This document shows positions 1 through 8,518 of a DNA stretch of 64,000 bases, one piece after another (the first letter of the stretch is position 1; each line of letters begins with the position of its first letter). The notes beneath the pieces were generated by a model. It saw only the letters and a list, made by a program, of their open reading frames with translations. It ran no database searches and had not been told where the DNA came from. The translations under genes were made by a program, and so were the position numbers. The stretch comes from Sphingomonas aerophila (GTDB lineage: Bacteria > Pseudomonadota > Alphaproteobacteria > Sphingomonadales > Sphingomonadaceae), in NCBI RefSeq assembly GCF_014199305.1, contig NZ_JACIJK010000014.1, positions 1-64,000 on the forward strand. The letters are read 5' to 3'.

Positions 1-278
1 GCCTGCACCTCGCCGCGACGAGCGTTCATGCCCGCAAGCCCGATCGGCGCGAGCGCCACCGGCAGCGCCATCTTGCGCCCGAACAGCTCGGTGGAGGGGT
101 CCAGCGTGCCGATGTCGCGCAGCACCCGCTGGCGCAGTTGCACCTCGCGCAGGTCGGACAGGTTCCGGCCCAGCGTCGTCTCGCTATACGATCCCCCATC
201 GATATACTCGAACAGGAACGGCGGAAGGCGGCGGTGCGCCAGTTCGCGGAAGTCTTCGGTCGAGGCGACGATGCTCAT
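1..278 (-). CDS. lldD: L-lactate dehydrogenase (FMN-dependent), 5' part only
   Basis: This is the first ~92 codons of a leftward gene that runs off the window edge. The reading starts at the ATG complementary to 276-278 and has the LldD N-terminus: an ELAHRRLPPFLFEYIDGGSY stretch, then QLRQRVL, LFGRKMALPVALAPIG and a GMNARRGEVQA segment. These are hallmarks of the FMN-binding alpha-hydroxy-acid dehydrogenase barrel of respiratory L-lactate dehydrogenase, which oxidises L-lactate to pyruvate at the inner membrane. It starts 14 bp after the rhamnose dehydrogenase gene and belongs to the same leftward transcript. The context fits well, because the rhamnose route encoded here releases L-lactate. 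The catalytic His and the C-terminal half lie outside the window. Confidence 0.9.
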   Translation of the reverse strand, partial: MSIVASTEDFRELAHRRLPPFLFEYIDGGSYSETTLGRNLSDLREVQLRQRVLRDIGTLDPSTELFGRKMALPVALAPIGLAGMNARRGEVQ

Positions 279-292
279 GCACTCGAACCCAC

Positions 293-1057
293 TTATTGCA
301 GGTTCACGAAGGCACCGCCGTCCACCAGCAGCGCCGCGCCCGTGACGTAGCGCGCCATGTCGGACGCAAGAAACATGATCGGCCCCGCCAAGTCTTCGGG
401 CTCGCCCAAACGGCCCAGCGGCACGCGCGCCGCCATGCGGTCCCGCTTCTCCGCATCCGCGAGGTCTTCCCGATTGATCTCCGTCAGGATGGTGCCGGGT
501 AGGACGGAGTTGCACCTGATCCCATGGCGGCCGAGCGCGATCGCGGCGGATTGCATGAGCGAATGCACGCCGGCCTTTGTAGGTGTGTAGTGGGTCTGGA
601 ATTCACCGCCGACGAGCGCCGAAATAGAGGACACCGCCACGATGGAGCCGCCCTGCCCCTGCTCCACCATCCGGTTCGCGGCAGCCTGGACCATGTAATA
701 GGCGCCATGCAGGTTGACGCGCATCGTGCGCTCGAAAGTCTCGGCAGGCATGTCGAGAAAAGAATGAAACGGGCAAATGCCGGCGTTGCTGACAAGTGTG
801 TCGACCCGTCCCAGCGCCCCCACGGCGGTCTCCACGAACGACTCAGCCGTACCGCGCTCCCCGACGTCGCCCTTCAGCGCCAAACCGCGGCGGCCGAGCG
901 CCTTGATCTCGGCCACGCACGAATGGGCGGCATCGTCGTTGCCGAGGTAATTGATTGCGACATCCGCGCCCTGACGCGCCGCCTCGATCGCGGCAGCACG
1001 ACCGATGCCGGTTGATCCGCCAGTAATCAGCACCGCCTTGCCATCAAGCAGCCCCAT
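293..1057 (-). CDS. LRA1: L-rhamnose 1-dehydrogenase (SDR family)
   Basis: A 254-residue classical short-chain dehydrogenase. The TGGSTGIG cofactor loop is at residues 12-19, NAG at 91-93, the catalytic Ser near 143-144 and YTPTK at 157-161. In the pathway context it should oxidise L-rhamnose to L-rhamnono-lactone with NAD(P)+ in the cytoplasm, the first step of the non-phosphorylative route. The start has a strong AAGGAG site. It lies 14 bp after the IclR gene and 14 bp before lldD, so the three look co-transcribed. A general ketoacyl-reductase-like activity cannot be excluded from sequence alone. The assignment to the first step rests on the neighbours and on the other SDR of the locus fitting the later step better. 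Confidence 0.72.
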   Translation of the reverse strand: MGLLDGKAVLITGGSTGIGRAAAIEAARQGADVAINYLGNDDAAHSCVAEIKALGRRGLALKGDVGERGTAESFVETAVGALGRVDTLVSNAGICPFHSFLDMPAETFERTMRVNLHGAYYMVQAAANRMVEQGQGGSIVAVSSISALVGGEFQTHYTPTKAGVHSLMQSAAIALGRHGIRCNSVLPGTILTEINREDLADAEKRDRMAARVPLGRLGEPEDLAGPIMFLASDMARYVTGAALLVDGGAFVNLQ

Positions 1058-1071
1058 ATTCGCCTTCTCCT

Positions 1072-1890
1072 TTATCCCGACCAGCCGAGTTCCCGGCTGA
1101 CCGCGCCCGCCGCGTCCCGCACGTCCTGGGCAAGGTCCGCCATTCGATCATCGGACATGTACTGCGCGGCGCTGGACACGCTGATCGCCGCCACGATTGC
1201 ACCCCCGGCGCCCCGGATCGGCGCCGCCACGCAGCGGATCAGGTCTTCATTCTCTTCCAAGTCAAAAGAATGACCAGACTGCGCATAGGCCCGCATCCGA
1301 CCCTCCCAGACCGCATAGTCCATTGCCGGCGCCCCTGCGGCCTGGTCCTGCGCAAACAGGACAGCCCAGTTCTCGGGCGCGTGGTCGATCAACAATGCCT
1401 TGCCAAGTCCGGTCGAGGTCAGCGGGTGACGGTCGCCGACGCGGCTGCGGATATCAACCCGGCGGCGCCCAGCAATCTTGTCGAGGTAAAGCGCGCGTTC
1501 GCCGTCCAGCACGCCCAGGTGGACCGTGTCCTCCGTGGTCGCCGCTAGTTCCTCTAGGTGCGGGCGCGCAACCTGGACGATGTCCGTCTGTCGTTGTGCC
1601 AGGAAACCAAGTTCCAGCAGCTTTGGTCCGAACTGGTATCCGAGCCGAGGCGTGAAGGTGAGATAGCGGCGTTCGATCAGGGCGGTGGCCAGCCTATGAG
1701 TGGTGGATCGGGTCAGGCCCAGCCGCACGGCGAGATCGGGCAGGGTCACGGGCCCATCACCCATCGCCTCGATTACATCCAGTCCGCGCAGCAGCGTCTG
1801 ACTGCCAGTGGACGCCTTGGCTTCGCCCTCCACGGACGCGCCGGCAACCTTGCGGGCGACCAAATCAGGATTTGACGGAGCGTTTCTCAT
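1072..1890 (-). CDS. IclR-family transcriptional regulator of the rhamnose locus
   Basis: About 272 residues from the ATG at 1888-1890, which has a purine-rich GGGAAAGAG site upstream; a longer in-frame start at 1968 has no such support. The N-terminal winged helix-turn-helix reads LPDLAVRLGLTRSTTHRLATAL. It is followed by the IclR effector domain, with EDTVHLGVLDGERALYLDKI and a TSTGLGKALL segment near the ligand pocket. It is the first gene of the leftward run with the rhamnose dehydrogenase and lldD, and is divergent from the rhamnonate dehydratase operon, the usual arrangement for a local regulator. It probably controls both transcripts through the palindromes in the 148-bp gap. The ligand is not evident; a pathway intermediate is likely. 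Confidence 0.85.
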   Translation of the reverse strand: MRNAPSNPDLVARKVAGASVEGEAKASTGSQTLLRGLDVIEAMGDGPVTLPDLAVRLGLTRSTTHRLATALIERRYLTFTPRLGYQFGPKLLELGFLAQRQTDIVQVARPHLEELAATTEDTVHLGVLDGERALYLDKIAGRRRVDIRSRVGDRHPLTSTGLGKALLIDHAPENWAVLFAQDQAAGAPAMDYAVWEGRMRAYAQSGHSFDLEENEDLIRCVAAPIRGAGGAIVAAISVSSAAQYMSDDRMADLAQDVRDAAGAVSRELGWSG

Positions 1891-2038
1891 CTTATAACAC
1901 TCTTTCCCATAATATGGAATTTCAGTGACGGCAAGGATCACGGACATCTGGGAGACGGCATGAACCATCGCCGGGAACCGAGTACCAGATAGTGGTACGG
2001 ATGCCGCTTGTCTTTGCGGTCACTGAAGGAGGGGGTCG
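1891..2038. promoter_or_regulatory. Divergent rhamnose promoter region with palindromes
   Basis: This 148-bp gap separates the IclR gene from the rhmD operon. It holds GTACCA-N5-TGGTAC (1982-1998, perfect 6-bp arms) and CCATA-A-TATGG (1907-1917, perfect 5-bp arms) just upstream of the IclR start. It also holds a widely spaced inverted pair, TTCAGTGAC at 1921-1929 and GTCACTGAA at 2019-2027. The second member of that pair runs into the GGAGGGGG ribosome binding site of rhmD. All are plausible operator elements for the adjacent regulator. Which one IclR binds is inference. Confidence 0.55.
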
Positions 2039-3226
2039 ATGACGCTACCCAAAATCAGGCATGTGCGCGCCTTCACGGTGCGCGGCGGCGGCGCTGATTA
2101 TCACGACCAGGGCGCGGGTCACTGGATCGACGACCATATCGCGACCCCGATGGCGCGGTATCCTGAGTACCGGCAATCGCGGCAAAGCTTCGGGATAAAC
2201 GTACTCGGGACCCTTGTGGTCGAATTGGAGGCCGATGACGGCACGATCGGCTTTGCCGTGACGACCGGCGGCGAGCCTGCCGCCTTCATCGTCGAAAGGC
2301 ACCTCGCCCGCTTTCTCGAGGGCCGCAGCCCGGTCGACGTCGAGAAGATCTGGGACCAGATGTACTTTTCCACCCAATATTATGGGCGCAAGGGTCTGGT
2401 GGTGAACGCCATTTCAGGCGTCGACCTGGCGCTTTGGGACCTGCTCGGCAAGTTGCGGGGGGAACCCGTCTACCACATGCTTGGCGGTGCGGTACGCGAC
2501 GAGCTCACCTTCTACGCCACCGGCGCGCGGCCTGACGTCGCGAAAGAATTAGGCTTTGTCGGCGGCAAGCTGCCGCTCCACCATGGTCCAGCCGAGGGCA
2601 TCGAGGGGTTGCACAAGAACATCGCAGCCCTCGCCGACATGCGCTCCGGCGTGGGTGATGATTTCTGGCTGATGCTCGACTGCTGGATGAGTCTCGACCT
2701 TGATTATGCGACCCGCCTTGCAGCGCGCGCATGGGACGAGTGCGGGCTGAAGTGGATCGAGGAAGCGCTCTCCCCCGATGATTACTGGGGATACGCCGAC
2801 CTGAAGCGCAACGTTCCGCCCGGCCTGCTGGTCACAACGGGCGAGCATGAAGCGACGCGTTGGGGTTTCCGCATGCTCATGGAGATGGACTGCTGCGACA
2901 TCATCCAGCCGGACGTGGGCTGGTGCGGCGGGATTACGGAGCTGATCAAGATCGCCAACTATGCCGACGCGCGCGGCGTACAGGTGATCCCGCACGGCTC
3001 CTCTGTCTACTCCTACCACTTCGTGATTACCCGGCATAACAGCCCGTTTGCCGAGTTCCTGATGATGCATCCCGGACCGACCGAGGTGGTGCCGATGTTC
3101 GCACCGCAGTTGCTGGGCGAGCTGGTGCCGGTAAATGGCCGCATCCGCGCGAGCGAGCTGGACCAGCCCGGCTTTGGCGTCGAGCTGAACCGCGACATTC
3201 CCCTTCACCGCCCATATACGCACTGA
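2039..3226 (+). CDS. rhmD: L-rhamnonate dehydratase (enolase superfamily)
   Basis: A 395-residue enolase-superfamily protein that converts L-rhamnonate to 2-keto-3-deoxy-L-rhamnonate in the cytoplasm. From memory it matches E. coli RhmD (YfaW) closely along its length: GADYHDQGAGHWIDDHIATP near the N-terminus, SFGINVLGTLVVE, then the barrel. Visible Mg2+ ligands are Asp214 (LMLDCWMS), Glu241 (WIEEAL) and Glu269 (TGEHEA). The catalytic base region VIPHGSSVYS carries His319, and the protein ends in GFGVELNRDIPLHRPYTH as in RhmD. The start has a GGAGGGGG site. It is the first gene of the rightward operon and lies 13 bp before the diketo-acid hydrolase gene. Equivalent to LRA3 of Sphingomonas sp. 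SKA58. Confidence 0.93.
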   Translation: MTLPKIRHVRAFTVRGGGADYHDQGAGHWIDDHIATPMARYPEYRQSRQSFGINVLGTLVVELEADDGTIGFAVTTGGEPAAFIVERHLARFLEGRSPVDVEKIWDQMYFSTQYYGRKGLVVNAISGVDLALWDLLGKLRGEPVYHMLGGAVRDELTFYATGARPDVAKELGFVGGKLPLHHGPAEGIEGLHKNIAALADMRSGVGDDFWLMLDCWMSLDLDYATRLAARAWDECGLKWIEEALSPDDYWGYADLKRNVPPGLLVTTGEHEATRWGFRMLMEMDCCDIIQPDVGWCGGITELIKIANYADARGVQVIPHGSSVYSYHFVITRHNSPFAEFLMMHPGPTEVVPMFAPQLLGELVPVNGRIRASELDQPGFGVELNRDIPLHRPYTH

Positions 3227-3239
3227 GGACCGTTATCCC

Positions 3240-4118
3240 ATGAAGCTTTGCCGCTACGGCCCGCGCGGCGCCGAGAAGCCCGGCATCCTCGACCAGCAAG
3301 GCCGTATTCGCGACCTGTCTGGTACAATCGATGATCTGACACCCGCCACTGTCACGCCCCAGCAGCTGGATCGCCTCCGCGCGATCGATGTGGAGGGTCT
3401 GCCGGTGGTCGAAGGCCAGCCCCGCCATGGCGTTCCGGTTGCCGGGATAGGCAAGTTCATCGCGATCGGCCTCAATTATGCCGACCACGCGCGCGAAGCC
3501 GGACTGGAGCCCCCGCCAGAACCGATCTTCTTCACCAAGGCGATTTCCTGCCTATCCGGCCCGAACGACCCGGTGATGATCCCGCGCGGGTCCGAGAAGA
3601 CGGATTGGGAGGTGGAGCTGGGCGTCGTGATCGGCCGCACCTGTCGCTATGTCGAGCAGGCGAGCGCGCTGTCCCATGTTGCCGGCTATGTGCTCGCCAA
3701 CGACTTGTCCGAGCGCGCGTTCCAGAAGGAGCTCGGCTCGCAGTGGGACAAGGGCAAGGGCTGCGATACCTTCGGTCCAGTCGGCCCCTGGCTGGTGACG
3801 CCGGACGAGATCGGCGACCCGCAGGCGCTCGACATGTTCCTCGATGTGAACGGTCGCCGCATGCAGACCGGCAACACCGCCACCATGATCTTTCCAGTGG
3901 CAGAGTGCATCGCCTATGTCAGCCGCTTCATTACCCTGCATCCGGGTGACCTGCTGATCACCGGTACGCCGCCAGGGGTGGGCGAAGGGCAAAAACCCGA
4001 CAAGATCTTTCTTCGCCCGGGTGACACGATGCACCTCGGCATCGCGGGCCTTGGCGAACAGCGCCAAGAGGTCGTCGCCTTCGACCTCGATCGCCTGAAC
4101 GATGGGGCACGGGCGTGA
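3240..4118 (+). CDS. LRA6: 2,4-diketo-3-deoxy-L-rhamnonate hydrolase (FAH family)
   Basis: A 292-residue fumarylacetoacetate-hydrolase-family enzyme with the usual short N-terminal domain, IGLNYADHAREA, then the metal site in TDWEVELGVVIG and DLSERAFQ, and LITGTPPGVGEG near the end. In SKA58 the homologous LRA6 splits 2,4-diketo-3-deoxy-L-rhamnonate into pyruvate and L-lactate. The gene sits between rhamnonate dehydratase and the SDR expected to make that diketo acid, and its stop overlaps the next start by 4 bp (GTGA). Relatives act on other diketo acids such as those from fucose or arabinose; the neighbours make rhamnose the best choice. Confidence 0.85.
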   Translation: MKLCRYGPRGAEKPGILDQQGRIRDLSGTIDDLTPATVTPQQLDRLRAIDVEGLPVVEGQPRHGVPVAGIGKFIAIGLNYADHAREAGLEPPPEPIFFTKAISCLSGPNDPVMIPRGSEKTDWEVELGVVIGRTCRYVEQASALSHVAGYVLANDLSERAFQKELGSQWDKGKGCDTFGPVGPWLVTPDEIGDPQALDMFLDVNGRRMQTGNTATMIFPVAECIAYVSRFITLHPGDLLITGTPPGVGEGQKPDKIFLRPGDTMHLGIAGLGEQRQEVVAFDLDRLNDGARA

Positions 4119-4864
4119 TCACTTTCGAAGGCCGCTTCAGTGGACGGGCCGCCATCGTCACCGGCGGCGCATCGGGCCTTGGGCGAGATGTCGCAGCCCG
4201 GATCATCGCCGAGGGCGGGCAGGTTTCACTGTGGGATGTGAACGCGGAAGCCCTAGAAGCTGCACGCCAGGAAACCGGGGCCGCTCATAGCCGCGCCATC
4301 GACGTCTCCGACCACGCCGCAGTCGCACATGCCGCGGCGGAGACCGTCGCCGCACTGGGTCGGATAGACGTCCTAGTCTGCTCGGCCGGCATCACCGGCG
4401 CGACCGCGGCCGTGCAGGACTATCCGATCGACAGCTGGCTCCGGGTATTCGACATCAACGTGAACGGGCTGTTCTATTGCTGCCGCGCGCTCGTGCCGCA
4501 CATGGTGGAAGCGGGATATGGCCGGATCGTCAACGTGGCTTCGGTCGCCGGCAAGGAAGGCAATCCCAACGCGTCGGCTTATTCCGCGTCCAAGGCGGCC
4601 GTGATCGGCTTCACCAAGTCGCTCGGCAAGGAGCTGGCCGACAAGGGCGTCGTCGCCAACACGCTCACACCCGCCACGTTCGACAGCCCGATCCTGGAGC
4701 AGCTGCCGGCAAGCCAGGTCGACTACATGCGCTCCAAGATCCCGATGGGGCGGCTCGGCAATGTCGAGGAGTCGGCCGCCATGGTCTGCTTCATGGCATC
4801 CGAAGAGTGCAGCTTCACCACAGCCGCGACCTTCGATACGTCCGGGGGACGGACCACCTTTTGA
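4115..4864 (+). CDS. LRA5: 2-keto-3-deoxy-L-rhamnonate 4-dehydrogenase (SDR family)
   Basis: A 249-residue SDR starting at a GTG that overlaps the hydrolase stop. TGGASGLG is at residues 16-23, the catalytic Ser near 143 and YSASK at 156-160. The C-terminus ends in DTSGGRTTF, close to the SGGRATY-type ending I recall in ketodeoxy-sugar-acid dehydrogenases. It should oxidise 2-keto-3-deoxy-L-rhamnonate at C4 with NAD+, giving the substrate of the preceding hydrolase. The 1-nt overlap (TGATG) with the lactonase gene supports tight translational coupling. There is no aldolase gene for the alternative KDR cleavage branch, which favours the diketo branch. Confidence 0.8.
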   Translation: MITFEGRFSGRAAIVTGGASGLGRDVAARIIAEGGQVSLWDVNAEALEAARQETGAAHSRAIDVSDHAAVAHAAAETVAALGRIDVLVCSAGITGATAAVQDYPIDSWLRVFDINVNGLFYCCRALVPHMVEAGYGRIVNVASVAGKEGNPNASAYSASKAAVIGFTKSLGKELADKGVVANTLTPATFDSPILEQLPASQVDYMRSKIPMGRLGNVEESAAMVCFMASEECSFTTAATFDTSGGRTTF

Positions 4865-5769
4865 TGACACCGGGTGGGGTCCCCTTTGTCGATGCGCACG
4901 TCCACCTGTGGGACCTGTCGCGGCACCGTTATGCATGGCTGACCCCGCCTTTCGCGGACGACGGGCCGAACGGCAACGTATCGACCATTGCCGCCACCTA
5001 CCTGGCAGCCGACTATGCGCGGGAGGCGGCGAACTGGCCGGTTGCAGGCTATGTCCACGTCGAGGCCGGTGCCGATGCTACCCAGGCACTGGACGAGACG
5101 AGCTGGCTTGAAAGCCTGGACGACGGCCCTGCCGGCATTGTCGCCTTTGCGGCGTTGGACCATCCAGACCTGGACAGGTTGCTGAGGGCGCAAAGCGCTC
5201 ACCGCCGGGTGCGCGGCGTGCGACACATCGTCAACTGGCACCGCGATTCACGCCGGACCTACACACCCCGCGACGTGACGGGCGACGAGGGCTGGCAGCG
5301 TGGCTTCTCAATGCTCGCGGACCACAATCTATCCTTTGACTGCCAAGCCTACCCCGGCCAGTTCCGGCGCCTCGCCTCGCTGTTCGATCGTCACCCGGAC
5401 ATCCCCGTGATCGTGAACCATGCCGGCATGGGCGTTGAGATCGACGCGCAGGGTGCCGCCGAGTGGCGGGACGGCATGATCGCCCTCGCCGCCCTGCCCC
5501 ATGTCGCGGTAAAGATTTCCGGTCTTGGCTTCGTCTGGCGCCCGATGGATCGGTCGGCCGCCCTCGGCCGTGTGCGCGAAACGATCGACTTCTTTGGTGC
5601 GGACAGGGTGCTGGTCGCCAGCGATTTTCCGACCGACCGGCTCTTCGGCAGCTTCGATGACGTCCTAGGGCTGATAGCCGAAGCGACCGTCGACCTGTCC
5701 GACGCCGACCGGCGCGCCGTCTGGGGCGGTAACGCCAACCGCCTGTACCGCCTTGGCCTGAGCATCTGA
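4864..5769 (+). CDS. LRA2: L-rhamnono-gamma-lactonase (amidohydrolase family)
   Basis: A 301-residue amidohydrolase-2 (TIM barrel) protein. FVDAHVHLWDLSRHRYAWL at the N-terminus carries the HxH metal motif, VIVNHAGMG holds a later His, KISGLGF follows, and VASDFPTDRLFG near residue 260 carries the catalytic Asp. This is the layout of the L-fucono/rhamnono-lactone hydrolases. It should open the lactone made by the rhamnose dehydrogenase to L-rhamnonate, feeding the dehydratase. The start is the ATG in the TGATG overlap with the upstream SDR; the longer open frame upstream only overlaps that gene and is not needed. Confidence 0.85.
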   Translation: MTPGGVPFVDAHVHLWDLSRHRYAWLTPPFADDGPNGNVSTIAATYLAADYAREAANWPVAGYVHVEAGADATQALDETSWLESLDDGPAGIVAFAALDHPDLDRLLRAQSAHRRVRGVRHIVNWHRDSRRTYTPRDVTGDEGWQRGFSMLADHNLSFDCQAYPGQFRRLASLFDRHPDIPVIVNHAGMGVEIDAQGAAEWRDGMIALAALPHVAVKISGLGFVWRPMDRSAALGRVRETIDFFGADRVLVASDFPTDRLFGSFDDVLGLIAEATVDLSDADRRAVWGGNANRLYRLGLSI

Positions 5770-5779
5770 GGAACACGCC

Positions 5780-6928
5780 GTGACACCCAATCCCCTGACC
5801 GGCGTCGCCTTTCACTGGCTGGGTGGCCTCGCCTCCGCCAGCTTCTATGTACCCTACCGCGGCGTGAAGCGCTGGTCGTGGGAGATCTACTGGCTCACCG
5901 GTGGGATCGTCTCCTGGCTGGTCGCGCCCTGGTTTTTGGCCAGCCTGCAGACCCGCGACCTGCTCGGCGTGCTGTCCGCCGCGCCGACGCCTGCGCTGGT
6001 CTGGCCGATCGTTTTCGGGGTGCTGTGGGGATTTGGTGGTCTCACCTATGGGCTGACGATGCGTTATCTCGGCCTGTCGCTCGGCATGGCGGTGGTGTTG
6101 GGGCTGTGCACCGTGTTCGGCACGCTGATCCCGCCCATCTTCCAGGGCGATTTCGCGTCCAAGCTGCTGGACACGCCGAGCGGCAATATCATCCTGCTCG
6201 GCCTTGCCATCACGCTCGCCGGCATCATCGTCGTAGCGCTGGCTGGCGCGGCCAAGGATCGCGCCGTTTCCGCAGAAGAAAAGGCCGCGGCCGTGGCGGA
6301 ATTCGATTTCCGTCGTGGTGTATGGGTCGCGGTCTTCTCAGGCATCATGTCTTCCTGCTTCGCTTTCGGGTTGGCTGCGGGCGAGCCGATCAAGGCCCTG
6401 TCCGCGGCTGCCGGGACCGGACCGCTCTGGACCGGGCTGCCGGTCCTGTGTCTGGTCATGTTCGGGGGCCTGCTGACCAACGCGGCCTGGTGCGCGTACC
6501 TGATCGTGCGCAATCGCAGCGCGGGTGAATGGTTCGGCCGCGTGGCCGCGGACGAGAACTCCCCCGCTGGCGCCAGCACGACTGCGGACCGCCCTACCCC
6601 ATTCGAGCCTGCTTACCTCGGCGATAGCACGGTGACGCCGGGAAAACCGCCGCTCGCCCGCAACTTCCTGCTCTGCGCAGTGGCGGGCGCCGCCTGGTAT
6701 TTCCAGTTCTTCTTCTACACCATGGGCGAAAGCCAGATGGGGCGCTTCGGCTTTTCCAGCTGGACGCTCCACATGGCATCCATTATCATCTTTGGCACCC
6801 TCTGGGGCTTTGCATTTCGCGAGTGGCGCGCCGCCGCACCCCGAGTGCGCGCGACCGTCTGGAGCGGCGTCGCGCTGCTGGTCGGGGCGACGGTGGTGAT
6901 CGGCTATGGCAACATGCTGGGGGCCTGA
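5780..6928 (+). CDS. rhaT: L-rhamnose/proton symporter RhaT
   Basis: A 382-residue inner-membrane permease of the RhaT family in the DMT superfamily, with about ten hydrophobic segments. Family landmarks are visible: FYVPYRGVKRWSWEIYW and GGIVSWLVAPW near the start, YGLTMRYLGLSLGM in the middle and WYFQFFFYTMGESQMG towards the C-terminus. It begins at GTG 5780 after a GAGGA site, 10 bp after the lactonase. It supplies cytoplasmic L-rhamnose to the pathway. The residue 230-300 loop, rich in Ala, Thr and Pro, is longer than in the E. coli protein as I recall it. Confidence 0.93.
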   Translation: MTPNPLTGVAFHWLGGLASASFYVPYRGVKRWSWEIYWLTGGIVSWLVAPWFLASLQTRDLLGVLSAAPTPALVWPIVFGVLWGFGGLTYGLTMRYLGLSLGMAVVLGLCTVFGTLIPPIFQGDFASKLLDTPSGNIILLGLAITLAGIIVVALAGAAKDRAVSAEEKAAAVAEFDFRRGVWVAVFSGIMSSCFAFGLAAGEPIKALSAAAGTGPLWTGLPVLCLVMFGGLLTNAAWCAYLIVRNRSAGEWFGRVAADENSPAGASTTADRPTPFEPAYLGDSTVTPGKPPLARNFLLCAVAGAAWYFQFFFYTMGESQMGRFGFSSWTLHMASIIIFGTLWGFAFREWRAAAPRVRATVWSGVALLVGATVVIGYGNMLGA

Positions 6929-6931
6929 GTC

Positions 6932-8518
6932 ATGCGGTCTCGCCTCCTGCTCGCCGCTGCCGCTCTCGCGGCCAGTTCCGCACCGGCCTCTTCTGCACCA
7001 AACGCCGCGGCCTATACCAATCCCATCCTTTACGCCGACTATTCGGACCCAGACGTGATCCGCGTTGGCCGTGACTATTATCTCGTCTCGTCCTCGTTCC
7101 ATTTGTCGCCGGGCATTCCCGTGCTGCACTCGCGTGACCTGGTGCATTGGCGGATCATCAGCCACGTCCTGCCCCGCCTGACGTTCGCGCCCGAGTACGA
7201 CATGCCCGGCCCGCACACGCTGAACGACAGCATATCCAAGCCGGTCGGGGGTACGCGCTATGCGGGCGGGGTCTGGGCGCCGTCGATCCGGTTCCACAAA
7301 GGCCTGTTCTACGTTTATTGGGCGACGGTCGACGAGGGCATCTTCATGGCGACCGCCAAGGACCCTGCCGGTCCCTGGAGCAAGCCGGTCAAGGTCGTCG
7401 ACGAGCGCATGCTCGAGGACCCCTGTCCCTTCTGGGACGAGGACGGCACCGCCTGGCTGGTCCATAGTCGGCACGGAGCAGGTCCCCTGATCCTGCATCG
7501 CATGAGCCCCGACGGCCGCCGCGTGCTGGACGCGGGAAAGGTGATCGTGGAGGACAAGGCCAATCTGCCGATCCTGGAAGGCCCCAAGGTCTATAAGCGC
7601 AACGGGTGGTACTATATTCTCGCCCCGTTCGGCGGGGTCGAGAAAGGCGCGCAGGCAGCACTCCGTTCACGCAGCATCCAGGGGCCCTATGAACAGCGCG
7701 TTGTCCTGGCCCAGGGCAGCACAGCGCTGGCGGGCCCGCACCAGGGTGGTTGGGTGGAGACACCTTCGGGCGAAGGCTGGTTCATCCATTTCAGTTCAAC
7801 CGGCGCCTTTGGCCGGATCACCTATCTGGAACCGCTGCGTTGGGTCGATGACTGGCCGTTTATCGGCGATCCGGTGCCCGGCCAGACCTATGGCCAGCCG
7901 GTCGCGACCCACGCCATGCCCAATACGGGATCTTCGCCCACCGCAGATGCCATCCAGACGTCTGACGAGTTCTCGGACGCGCAGCTGGGGCTGCAATGGT
8001 CCTGGAACCACAACCCCAACGATCGGGCCTGGAGCCTGACCGAACGGCCCGGCTTCATGCGGCTGACCGCACTGCCTGCTCAGCACCTGGTTACGGCGCG
8101 CAACACGCTGACCCAGATATTGCATGGGCCAGCCAGCCGCATCACCACGCGCCTGGACGCAAGCCGGATGGTGGACGGGCAGCGCGCGGGCCTGACCCTG
8201 TTCGGCGTTCGCCCGAGCTGGATCGGCCTGGCGCGCGAGGGTGGCGCAACCCGTATCACGCTGGCGAGCGAGGGACGGGAAACGCCCGGCCCCATCCTCT
8301 CCACCGCCACCGTCGTCCTGTCGGCCGAGGTCACGCCCGACCAACACGTTCGCTATGCCTATAGCCTGGATGAGGGGAAAAGCTTCGTGACGTTGGGCGA
8401 GCCGGTCCAGCTTGCGCGCTTTTCCTGGTGGAAAGGATCACGGCCGGCGCTGTTCACCTTCACGCACGGCAAGACCAGCGGGGTCGTGGATGCCGACTGG
8501 TTCCGGGTGGCGCGATGA
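6932..8518 (+). CDS. Secreted glycoside hydrolase family 43
   Basis: A 528-residue protein with an Ala-rich signal peptide (about residues 1-24) and a five-bladed GH43 propeller. The catalytic acids are visible: DYSDPDVIRVGRDYYLVSSSF (base Asp), EDPCPFWDEDGTAWLVHS (pKa-modulating Asp) and LEGPKVYKR (acid Glu). From about residue 340 there is a C-terminal beta-sandwich of the type found in beta-xylosidase/arabinosidase-like GH43 subfamilies. It lies 3 bp after rhaT and overlaps the next gene by 4 bp, so it is part of the rhamnose operon. It probably trims a rhamnose-containing oligosaccharide in the periplasm. Linkage specificity cannot be read from the sequence. Confidence 0.85.
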   Translation: MRSRLLLAAAALAASSAPASSAPNAAAYTNPILYADYSDPDVIRVGRDYYLVSSSFHLSPGIPVLHSRDLVHWRIISHVLPRLTFAPEYDMPGPHTLNDSISKPVGGTRYAGGVWAPSIRFHKGLFYVYWATVDEGIFMATAKDPAGPWSKPVKVVDERMLEDPCPFWDEDGTAWLVHSRHGAGPLILHRMSPDGRRVLDAGKVIVEDKANLPILEGPKVYKRNGWYYILAPFGGVEKGAQAALRSRSIQGPYEQRVVLAQGSTALAGPHQGGWVETPSGEGWFIHFSSTGAFGRITYLEPLRWVDDWPFIGDPVPGQTYGQPVATHAMPNTGSSPTADAIQTSDEFSDAQLGLQWSWNHNPNDRAWSLTERPGFMRLTALPAQHLVTARNTLTQILHGPASRITTRLDASRMVDGQRAGLTLFGVRPSWIGLAREGGATRITLASEGRETPGPILSTATVVLSAEVTPDQHVRYAYSLDEGKSFVTLGEPVQLARFSWWKGSRPALFTFTHGKTSGVVDADWFRVAR

